Source: an uncultured Collinsella sp.
GTDB lineage: Bacteria; Actinomycetota; Coriobacteriia; Coriobacteriales; Coriobacteriaceae
Direction of reading: 5' to 3'
Assembly: GCA_900546825.1 (NCBI GenBank)
Contig: UREE01000063.1
Span: forward strand, 1 to 11,680
DNA length: 11,680 bases
The position numbers were made by a program, and so were the translations under genes. Shown here in pieces: positions 6,465 to 11,680 of the stretch. The notes under the pieces were generated by a model. The model worked only from the letters and a program-made list of their open reading frames with translations, made no database searches and was not told the origin of the DNA. Positions within the stretch are counted from its first letter, which is position 1. Each line of letters starts with the position of its first letter.

Positions 6465-7281
6465 TCCCGAGAACAAGATCACGCGCTCCGACCTCGTCAA
6501 GAGCGCCCTCAACACCGGCGCCCTGGGCATGGAGTTCTCCTGGACCTACTACAAGCAGATGAACATCGCCTTCTGCCTGATGGTCGCCAACATGCTCAAG
6601 AAGATCTACGCCGGCCGCCCCGACGACTACGCCGAGGCCCTGCACCGCCACTGCGCGTTCTTCAACATCACCGTCCAGTTCGCCCCGTTCGTCGGCGGCA
6701 TCGCGATGGCCATGGAGGAGAAGGTCGCCCGCGGCGAGATCGAGCCCGAGAGCGTCAACGACGTCAAGGCCGCCCTCATGGGCCCGCTGTCCGGCATCGG
6801 CGACTCCATCTTCCTGTCGACGCTGCGCGTGGTCGCCGCCGCGGTGGGCATCAGCCTGTGCCAGGCCGGCAACCCCTTCGGCCCCATCGCCTTCCTGCTC
6901 ATCTACAACGTCCCCGGCTTCGCGCTGCGCGTCTGGGGCGCCGTCAAGGGCTACGAGCTGGGCGTGGGCTTCCTGGACGAGGCCCAGAGGACCGGCCTCA
7001 TGCAGAAGATCATGACCTGCGTGGGAATCGTGGGCGTCATGGTCGTGGGCGCCATGTGCAAGGACATGTTCTGGGCCAGCATCCCGGTGGCCATCGGCTC
7101 GGGCGAGGACGCCCAGACCCTCCAGGACATCCTGGACGGCATCATGCCCGGCATGCTCGGCATGCTCGCCTTCTGGCTGTACTACTGGCTGCTGTCCAAG
7201 AAGATCAACCCCATGGTGCTGATCGTGGCCACCATGGTCGTGGGCATCGTCGGCGCGTTCTTCGGCGTGCTGGCGTAAGGG
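6225..7281 (+). repeat. Long direct repeat, copy A (EIIC 3' end plus EIID)
   Basis: About 1057 bases identical, as read by eye and by identical reading in several frames, to 9017-10073 at a constant offset of 2792. The left edge falls inside EIIC (codon 179) and the right edge three bases after the EIID stop; homology fades within about seven more bases. No transposase, terminal inverted repeats or target duplication are seen at the edges. Confidence 0.93.
6454..7278 (+). CDS. PTS mannose/fructose/sorbose family EIID component, copy 1
   Basis: Membrane subunit of 274 aa that partners EIIC. Family features are clear: ITRSDLVKSAL at the N-terminus, FFNITVQFAPFVGGIAMAMEEK around 67-88, LMGPLSGIGDSIF around 108-120, and hydrophobic C-terminal helices ending in VGAFFGVLA. 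The ATG at 6454 is chosen over 6445 because AAGGGG (6439-6444) is nine bases upstream of it; either would overlap the EIIC 3' end, indicating translational coupling. The protein is identical to the EIID encoded at 9246-10070. Codons end nearly always in C or G. It is the last gene of the six-gene operon; a strong terminator begins about 30 bases after the stop. Confidence 0.96.
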   Translation: MTSSPENKITRSDLVKSALNTGALGMEFSWTYYKQMNIAFCLMVANMLKKIYAGRPDDYAEALHRHCAFFNITVQFAPFVGGIAMAMEEKVARGEIEPESVNDVKAALMGPLSGIGDSIFLSTLRVVAAAVGISLCQAGNPFGPIAFLLIYNVPGFALRVWGAVKGYELGVGFLDEAQRTGLMQKIMTCVGIVGVMVVGAMCKDMFWASIPVAIGSGEDAQTLQDILDGIMPGMLGMLAFWLYYWLLSKKINPMVLIVATMVVGIVGAFFGVLA

Positions 7282-7309
7282 TCCGGCCTATTATCTGCCC
7301 CCAAGGGAA

Positions 7310-7338
7310 ACGGCGACCCATTGCGGTCGCCGTTTTTT
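7310..7338 (+). terminator. Rho-independent terminator after the P1 operon
   Basis: ACGGCGACC (7310-7318) pairs perfectly with GGTCGCCGT (7325-7333) around a six-base loop, followed by a run of six T (7333-7338). It closes the SIS-EIIABCD operon. The permease gene begins 28 bases later. Confidence 0.93.
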
Positions 7339-7366
7339 ATTACCGAAAGCTAGCTGGAGGTGCTTC

Positions 7367-8257
7367 GTGATTCGATCTGACAATCCACCCGACAATGGCG
7401 TGAGCGGGGCGATGTATCTATTTGGCACGGCGCTCTTGTGGAGCTTTATCGGCATCCTCGTTCACGCCAATTCGCAGTCAGCTCTTTTGATCGGTGCCGT
7501 CACGGCAATATTTATGGCACTCTTTATCCTGCTCGTCGGCAGGCCTGTCCTCCGCGTCAGCCGTCTTATTGCCCTTGTGGCCGTCTGCAACTTCGTGACG
7601 GGCACTACGTTTAACTTTGCCAACCAGCTCACGACGGTCGGTAACGCAATCGTTTTGCAGTACACCTCGATGATTTTCGTTATCGTGTATCAATCGCTCG
7701 CAACTCACACGTTGCCTTCGCCTGCGAAGATTGCCTCCGTGGTGGTCGCTTTTACGGGTATGGGACTTTTCTTTTTGGGTGATTTGAGTCCCGAGGGCAT
7801 GCTCGGCAACCTGCTTGCCGTCATTTCGGGCGCCACCTTTGGGCTGTGTTTCTTTTTGAACTCTCGCGCCGATGCGTCGCCCATGGTGTCCTCGCTCATC
7901 TCCTGCGGTATCTCGATGCTGCCGATCGTCTATTTTGCTGGTGCCCTAGACTCCGTGAGACCATTTGAGTGGGGGCTCATGCTGGTGCATGGCCTTTTTT
8001 GCAGTGGTCTTGCGAGCGTGCTGTATGCCAAGGGGATTGCGCGCACCAACGCGTTTGCGGCCAACTTGGTCTGCATGAGCGAGGTCGTGCTCGCTCCCTG
8101 CTGGTCGGCGCTCCTCTTTGGCGAGGTCTTTCACTGGAATGAGTTTTTGGGTGCGTCGATTATCGTTTTGGTGATTGTGGCCAACTTGGCATCCGATGCC
8201 TTTGGCGATGGCTTTCTGGTGGCGCTTGTCCGCCATCGAAACAAGGAACATGCCTGA
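7367..8257 (+). CDS. DMT superfamily (EamA domain) permease
   Basis: Membrane protein of 296 aa with about ten hydrophobic segments in two EamA-like halves, the first from residue 16 (MYLFGTALLWSFIGI) and the second from about residue 145 (MLGNLLAVISGATFGLCFFL). The C-terminus is basic. The start is a GTG at 7367 with CTGGAGG (7354-7360) six bases upstream. Family members move amino acids, amines, nucleosides or other small metabolites, most often outward; the substrate cannot be told from sequence. No clear promoter fits in the 28 bases between the preceding terminator and the start, so it probably relies on read-through. Wobble bases are rich in T, unlike the EIID gene before it. Its placement after a PTS/deglycase operon suggests export of the released amine or amino acid, which is inference only. 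Confidence 0.9.
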   Translation: MIRSDNPPDNGVSGAMYLFGTALLWSFIGILVHANSQSALLIGAVTAIFMALFILLVGRPVLRVSRLIALVAVCNFVTGTTFNFANQLTTVGNAIVLQYTSMIFVIVYQSLATHTLPSPAKIASVVVAFTGMGLFFLGDLSPEGMLGNLLAVISGATFGLCFFLNSRADASPMVSSLISCGISMLPIVYFAGALDSVRPFEWGLMLVHGLFCSGLASVLYAKGIARTNAFAANLVCMSEVVLAPCWSALLFGEVFHWNEFLGASIIVLVIVANLASDAFGDGFLVALVRHRNKEHA

Positions 8258-8270
8258 TGGGATACGTTTG

Positions 8271-8348
8271 CCGTTTACGGTAAAAAACACCCCGCTGAGC
8301 GAGTGGTATTAAATAGTAAGGACCTGCATACCTATAATTGGTATCAAA
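8271..8348 (+). promoter_or_regulatory. Control region P2 for the second EIIC-EIID pair
   Basis: In order: CCGTTTAC (8271-8278, within the palindromic CCGTTTACGG), AGTGGTATTAAA (8302-8313), TATAAT (8333-8338) and GGTATCAAA (8340-8348). The GGTATYAAA sites are 35 bases apart, and CCGTTTAC starts 62 bases before the -10. P1 and P3 share this layout. AGTGGTATTAAA is identical to the P3 site at 11453-11464. There is no good -35 hexamer at 17-18 bases. The start point should lie near 8345, inside the second GGTATCAAA, so a bound repressor would block initiation. Confidence 0.72.
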
Positions 8349-8482
8349 TCATTTGTACCTGGCATGGGTGTTAGCAGCACACCAGGTACACTTCGAGCCG
8401 TGTGATCGAACTCCCGGAATTGATATCAGCAACGCGCGCGACGGGAGTGACGACGGTTCGATATTCCTTATTGGGAGGAATT
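8349..8482 (+). ncRNA. Long structured 5' leader of the second EIIC gene (candidate RNA switch)
   Basis: If transcription starts near 8345, the leader is about 138 bases, against 30-50 for P1 and P3. Stem-loop I: TGTACCTGG (8354-8362) with CCAGGTACA (8382-8390), perfect over nine pairs, plus an inner GTGTT/AGCAC stem (8368-8380). Stem-loop II: ATCGAA (8405-8410) with TTCGAT (8457-8462), continuing as CTCCCG (8411-8416) with CGGGAG (8442-8447) and a one-sided bulge. CTCCC (8411-8415) can instead pair with GGGAG of the ribosome binding site (8473-8477), extended by two G-T pairs. This gives two exclusive folds, one hiding the start site. I recognise no known riboswitch class. A fixed structure, or a protein-binding leader, is also possible. 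Confidence 0.5.
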
Positions 8483-9256
8483 ATGCTTGTCCAAGCAATC
8501 CTCGTCGGCTTAGTCGGAGCGTTTGGATGCCTCGACTACCAGCTCGGCACCCTCTACGCGTTCCGCCCCATCGTCCTGTGCCCGCTCGTGGGCCTGGTGC
8601 TGGGGGATCTGCAGACCGGCCTTGCCGTTGGCGCCAGCCTGGAGCTGCTGTTCATGGGCTCGATCTCCATCGGCGCCTACGTACCGCCCAACGAAACCGT
8701 CGGCGGCGTGCTCGCCTGCGCGTTTGCCATTCAGCTCGGTCAGGGTACCGAGACGGCCATCGCGCTCGCCATGCCCATCGCCGTCCTTTCGCTGACGATC
8801 GGCAACATTACCAATGCTTTGTTCCCTGTGTTTGTCGATATGGCAGACAAGTTCGCCCTCAAGGGAAACCTCAAAGGCATCTACGCCGTTCATTGGGGAA
8901 TTGGAATTTGGGGTTGCGTTGAGTACTTCCTGCTGTGCGGCGGCGCCTTCTATCTGGGTTCCGACGCCATTCAGGGTCTGCTCGACTTCATCCCGCCCTT
9001 CATCATCGACGGTTGCGGCGTTGCCGCCAACATCCTGCCGGCCATGGGCTTCGCCATGCTCGGCCGCCTGGTGCTCACCAAGCAGCTCGTGCCCTTCTAC
9101 TTCCTGGGCTTCCTGCTGTGCTCCTACGCCAACGTGCCCATCCTGGGCGTCGCCCTGATCGCCATCATCATCGGCATCGACAAGTTCGACCTGCTCGGCC
9201 TGGGCGGAGCCCAGCCCCAGCTCTCCGCGGAAGGGGATGAGGACGATGACTTCTAG
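8483..9256 (+). CDS. PTS mannose/fructose/sorbose family EIIC component, copy 2
   Basis: Membrane channel subunit of 257 aa, the same length as the copy at 5691. Start ATG at 8483 with GGGAGG (8473-8478) close upstream. Family region GASLELLFMGSISIGAYVPPNE is at 50-71. Residues 179-257 are identical to copy 1 and encoded by identical DNA; residues 1-178 differ, most strongly between about 95 and 178, where copy 2 has, for example, FVDMADKFALKGN in place of VDRADVFSSQGN and a Trp/Glu/Gly-rich stretch before FYLG. The stop overlaps EIID by 11 bases. The gene has its own control region P2 but no adjacent EIIA or EIIB, so phosphate presumably comes from the proteins at 4671 and 5148 or from ones outside the window. 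The divergence of EIIC with an unchanged EIID suggests a second substrate handled by the same cytosolic relay. Confidence 0.95.
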   Translation: MLVQAILVGLVGAFGCLDYQLGTLYAFRPIVLCPLVGLVLGDLQTGLAVGASLELLFMGSISIGAYVPPNETVGGVLACAFAIQLGQGTETAIALAMPIAVLSLTIGNITNALFPVFVDMADKFALKGNLKGIYAVHWGIGIWGCVEYFLLCGGAFYLGSDAIQGLLDFIPPFIIDGCGVAANILPAMGFAMLGRLVLTKQLVPFYFLGFLLCSYANVPILGVALIAIIIGIDKFDLLGLGGAQPQLSAEGDEDDDF

Positions 9257-10073
9257 TCCCGAGAACAAGATCACGCGCTCCGACCTCGTCAAGAGCGCCC
9301 TCAACACCGGCGCCCTGGGCATGGAGTTCTCCTGGACCTACTACAAGCAGATGAACATCGCCTTCTGCCTGATGGTCGCCAACATGCTCAAGAAGATCTA
9401 CGCCGGCCGCCCCGACGACTACGCCGAGGCCCTGCACCGCCACTGCGCGTTCTTCAACATCACCGTCCAGTTCGCCCCGTTCGTCGGCGGCATCGCGATG
9501 GCCATGGAGGAGAAGGTCGCCCGCGGCGAGATCGAGCCCGAGAGCGTCAACGACGTCAAGGCCGCCCTCATGGGCCCGCTGTCCGGCATCGGCGACTCCA
9601 TCTTCCTGTCGACGCTGCGCGTGGTCGCCGCCGCGGTGGGCATCAGCCTGTGCCAGGCCGGCAACCCCTTCGGCCCCATCGCCTTCCTGCTCATCTACAA
9701 CGTCCCCGGCTTCGCGCTGCGCGTCTGGGGCGCCGTCAAGGGCTACGAGCTGGGCGTGGGCTTCCTGGACGAGGCCCAGAGGACCGGCCTCATGCAGAAG
9801 ATCATGACCTGCGTGGGAATCGTGGGCGTCATGGTCGTGGGCGCCATGTGCAAGGACATGTTCTGGGCCAGCATCCCGGTGGCCATCGGCTCGGGCGAGG
9901 ACGCCCAGACCCTCCAGGACATCCTGGACGGCATCATGCCCGGCATGCTCGGCATGCTCGCCTTCTGGCTGTACTACTGGCTGCTGTCCAAGAAGATCAA
10001 CCCCATGGTGCTGATCGTGGCCACCATGGTCGTGGGCATCGTCGGCGCGTTCTTCGGCGTGCTGGCGTAAGGG
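9017..10073 (+). repeat. Long direct repeat, copy B (EIIC 3' end plus EIID)
   Basis: Partner of the repeat at 6225-7281. Upstream of 9017 the two EIIC genes stay alignable without gaps back to their start codons at the same 2792 offset. The whole EIIC-EIID unit was therefore duplicated, and only the right part is kept identical. Short identical tracts at 8558-8607 and 8636-8682 correspond to 5766-5815 and 5844-5890. Confidence 0.93.
9246..10070 (+). CDS. PTS mannose/fructose/sorbose family EIID component, copy 2
   Basis: 274 aa, identical in protein to the EIID at 6454-7278, with the same alternative upstream ATG (9237 here, nine bases before the chosen one) and the same overlap with EIIC. 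The identical DNA block runs from inside EIIC to three bases past this stop, so it covers the whole EIID gene. The absence of even synonymous differences means very recent duplication or continuing gene conversion. Family motifs FFNITVQF and LMGPLSGIGDSIF are intact, so it should be functional. A strong terminator follows. Confidence 0.96.
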   Translation: MTSSPENKITRSDLVKSALNTGALGMEFSWTYYKQMNIAFCLMVANMLKKIYAGRPDDYAEALHRHCAFFNITVQFAPFVGGIAMAMEEKVARGEIEPESVNDVKAALMGPLSGIGDSIFLSTLRVVAAAVGISLCQAGNPFGPIAFLLIYNVPGFALRVWGAVKGYELGVGFLDEAQRTGLMQKIMTCVGIVGVMVVGAMCKDMFWASIPVAIGSGEDAQTLQDILDGIMPGMLGMLAFWLYYWLLSKKINPMVLIVATMVVGIVGAFFGVLA

Positions 10074-10104
10074 CCCGGCTGCATAGATTTTCGTTGCAAC
10101 CTGG

Positions 10105-10144
10105 AAAGGGGATGGAGCGGGCCTATGCCCTCCATCCCCTTTTT
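10105..10144 (+). terminator. Rho-independent terminator after the second EIIC-EIID pair
   Basis: AAAGGGGATGGAG (10105-10117) pairs perfectly with CTCCATCCCCTTT (10130-10142). The stem can extend through GGC/GCC in the loop. The T-run spans 10140-10144. It ends 18 bases before the MFS start codon. Confidence 0.9.
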
Positions 10145-10161
10145 GTATAGAAGGAGTTCGT

Positions 10162-11376
10162 ATGTTCGCGAAGGATCGCGAAGAAATGCGCCTGACGCCG
10201 GCAGAGGTCAGGCTGATTCTTATTGAGTCCCTGCAGTGGTGCGCCAACAACGCGGTCTACTTTTTGGGGCTTATCGGTGCGGCCACGTATGATCTGGCTG
10301 GCACGGCCTTTTTGGTTGCCGCCATTACGCTCGTGCGCAATCTTATGACGTCGGTGGGCAATATGGTGTCGGGCTCGGTCATCGATCGCTTTGGACCGCG
10401 TCGGACGTCGTTTGTGACGTGCGTGATTACGGCGGTGCTTTCGCTTGGCGTGGGGTTGGCGCCGTTGTCTGTCCCCGGGCTTGTGTTTGCCGCGTGTGTC
10501 TTGGGACTTGCGGGCGGTTTTATCAACACCTGCACGCATGCGTTTCCGGGATACCTAGAGTCGACCACCGAGGGCCGTACCCGCGTTAACGGTCTCATGG
10601 TGTTCTACAGCAATATCGCCTATACCGCTGGCCCGCTGCTCGGTGGTGCCATCGTGAGCTGTTTTGCCACGCAATCGGTCTATCTGCTCATGGCGGGCAT
10701 GATGGGTGTGGCGGCCGTGCTCTCCTTGGGCTGCCACGAGTGTGTTGTTCCCGCAAAAGGGGAGAAGCCGAAGGGCGGTATTCTGGGCGGCATGGCCGAG
10801 GGTGCGCGACTTACGTTTCGCGACCACGACCTGCGCCTCATCTTTATCTCGGGCTTTTTGGGTTTCTTTGCGTTCGGCGCGTTCGATTCGCTGGAGTCGT
10901 TGTTCTACCGTGATGTGCTCAACGTGGATATCGTCTGGCTGGGCTGGCTGTCCTCGGTCGTGGGCCTCACTTCCTCGGTGGGCGCGTTCATCCTGACCAA
11001 GCTTTCTGCTCGCCATGTCAACCTACGATTGCTGCTCGGCGCGCTCATGGCCGTGGGCATTGGGTCCATGGTGTACGTGGGCACCGATATGCTGGGGGTC
11101 GCGATTATCGGTCAGGCGATTAACGGTCTGGCCTGGGGGTTCCTGGAGCCGCTGCAAATGATCTTGATTCAGGAGCGCGCAGACATCAAATACCTGGGGC
11201 GCATTACCGGCTTTGTGCGTTTTGGCCTGATGAGTGCCGGCGTGGTGCCGCTGCTGGCGGCTCCGTTTTTGGCGGAGGCTTTGGGCGTCCAGACGGTATT
11301 GTTTGGGGCATCGACCATTATTGCGCTGGTAGGAACGCTGTTCTTTGTCACACAAGGGAGACGCCAGGGGCGTTAG
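10162..11376 (+). CDS. Major facilitator superfamily (MFS) transporter
   Basis: Inner-membrane permease of 404 aa, normal for a 12-helix MFS protein. The loop between helices 2 and 3 carries GSVIDRFGPRR (71-81), the MFS signature G-x-x-x-D-R-x-G-x-R-R. Two six-helix halves are separated by a hydrophilic loop around residues 195-225 (VVPAKGEKPKGGILGG). Start ATG at 10162 with AAGGAG (10151-10156) five bases upstream. It follows the terminator of the EIIC-EIID unit with no room for an obvious promoter, so read-through or a weak promoter is likely. Substrate unknown. In analogy to the DMT permease after the first PTS operon, it could export the amine released from a glycated substrate, but drug or sugar transport cannot be excluded. 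Wobble bases are mixed and T/G-rich compared with the EIID gene. Confidence 0.92.
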   Translation: MFAKDREEMRLTPAEVRLILIESLQWCANNAVYFLGLIGAATYDLAGTAFLVAAITLVRNLMTSVGNMVSGSVIDRFGPRRTSFVTCVITAVLSLGVGLAPLSVPGLVFAACVLGLAGGFINTCTHAFPGYLESTTEGRTRVNGLMVFYSNIAYTAGPLLGGAIVSCFATQSVYLLMAGMMGVAAVLSLGCHECVVPAKGEKPKGGILGGMAEGARLTFRDHDLRLIFISGFLGFFAFGAFDSLESLFYRDVLNVDIVWLGWLSSVVGLTSSVGAFILTKLSARHVNLRLLLGALMAVGIGSMVYVGTDMLGVAIIGQAINGLAWGFLEPLQMILIQERADIKYLGRITGFVRFGLMSAGVVPLLAAPFLAEALGVQTVLFGASTIIALVGTLFFVTQGRRQGR

Positions 11377-11394
11377 CTATACATCAAATTCTAA

Positions 11395-11499
11395 TTTAAT
11401 ACCACTCACCAGAGAATTTCGACCGTTCACCGAGGATTGGGGCAGATTGAAAAGTGGTATTAAAAACACGTTAGGTGTATGTCTATAATTGGTATCGAA
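11395..11499 (+). promoter_or_regulatory. Control region P3 for the second FrlB-like SIS gene
   Basis: In order: TTTAATACCACT (11395-11406), TCGACCGTTCACCGA (11419-11433, core CCGTTCAC 11423-11430), AGTGGTATTAAA (11453-11464), TATAAT (11484-11489) and GGTATCGAA (11491-11499). The first element is the exact reverse complement of the third, with 46 bases between, so this promoter has an extra upstream site in inverted orientation. Distances match P2 closely: 35 bases between GGTAT sites, and 61 from CCGTT to the -10. The predicted leader is about 50 bases. Binding by the GntR/UTRA pair is inferred from motif type and linkage. Confidence 0.72.
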
Positions 11500-11546
11500 A
11501 AGAAACGCGATGTATAGAGTTGCGTGCAGGACAGAAAGGAAAAGCC

Positions 11547-11680
11547 ATGAAGGAAACCGAGAAGATCGAGATCATGCACTTTAGCCAGGAGGGCTACGTC
11601 GAGGACGGCAAGAACGTCTACGAGGCCGGCAAGAAGATGACCGCGCTCGCCGACAAGGTCGCCGACGAGGGCTACGACGC
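11547..11680 (+). CDS. FrlB-like tandem-SIS protein, second copy (5' part only)
   Basis: The window ends 134 bases into the gene. The 44 visible residues (MKETEKIEIMHFSQEGYVED at the start) match the protein at 3563 except for about five substitutions. Start ATG at 11547, with AGGA (11537-11540) six bases upstream. At the DNA level the first 32 bases and the last 55 visible bases are identical to 3563-3594 and 3642-3696, with ten differences clustered between them. The active-site region lies beyond the window. It sits directly under P3 and so is probably the first gene of a further operon of the same regulon. Function by homology: SIS-type deglycase of a phosphorylated glycated amine. Confidence 0.88.
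   Translation, partial: MKETEKIEIMHFSQEGYVEDGKNVYEAGKKMTALADKVADEGYD

Noticed and set aside
5157..6530. A long open frame on the - strand opposite EIIB-EIIC-EIID (and similar frames at 8510-9322 and 9168-10250)
   Set aside because: Composition is typical of antisense shadows (His/Asp/Gln/Ala-rich), with no plausible start context, and it lies opposite clear PTS genes.
8265..8286. TTGCCGTTTACGGTAAAAAA as a terminator of the DMT gene
   Set aside because: The loop would be only two to four bases and the run after it is A, not T, on the + strand. The palindrome fits better as the CCGTTYRC box of P2.
6225..10073. The EIIC-EIID duplication as a mobile element or composite transposon
   Set aside because: There is no transposase, terminal inverted repeats or target-site duplication at the ends, and homology extends gradually into the diverged EIIC part, as expected for an old tandem duplication with later conversion.

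Overview
The window looks like chromosomal DNA of a high-GC gut actinobacterium of the Coriobacteriia, most likely Collinsella or a close relative. This is inferred from codon use, strong Shine-Dalgarno sequences and the gene complement, not from a marker gene. All convincing genes are on the + strand. There are no tRNA, rRNA, CRISPR or insertion-sequence features.

Layout. Bases 1-199 hold a GC-rich leader or possible structured RNA. A small hypothetical gene follows (200-688), then two overlapping GntR/UTRA transcription factors (727-1494 and 1479-2192). An intergenic control region (2193-2386) precedes a six-gene operon: two different tandem-SIS sugar-phosphate proteins (2387-3502, 3563-4624) and a complete mannose-family PTS (EIIA 4671-5090, EIIB 5148-5630, EIIC 5691-6464, EIID 6454-7278). 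A strong terminator (about 7310-7338) ends it. Next come a DMT/EamA permease (7367-8257), a second control region with a long structured leader (8258-8482), a second EIIC-EIID pair without EIIA or EIIB (8483-10070), another strong terminator (10105-10144), an MFS permease (10162-11376), a third control region, and the first 134 bases of a second copy of the FrlB-like SIS gene (11547 onward, cut by the window end).

How it may work. Two SIS proteins plus mannose-family EIIABCD is the same set as the Salmonella gfrABCDEF glucoselysine/fructoselysine system. Both SIS proteins keep a Glu and a His 16 residues apart, matching the catalytic pair of GlmS and FraB/FrlB-type enzymes. The best hypothesis is uptake and phosphorylation of Amadori-type glycated amines, then cleavage to a hexose phosphate plus the free amine. 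The DMT and MFS permeases could export the released amine or import related compounds. Substrates are not proven by the sequence.

Most unusual features. (1) Three promoters share one layout: CCGTTYRC, then GGTATYAAA, then a TATAAT-like -10 touching a second GGTATY(A/G)AA, with nearly fixed spacing. This defines a local regulon, plausibly of the tandem GntR pair. (2) The two EIIC-EIID pairs are identical over about 1057 bp (6225-7281 and 9017-10073) but diverge in the first 60-70% of EIIC, with two short identical tracts inside the divergent part. This is a gene-conversion-like mosaic that keeps EIID constant and lets EIIC vary. (3) The leader of the second EIIC has two stem-loops and a CTCCC segment that can pair either with a nearby CGGGAG or with the ribosome binding site.
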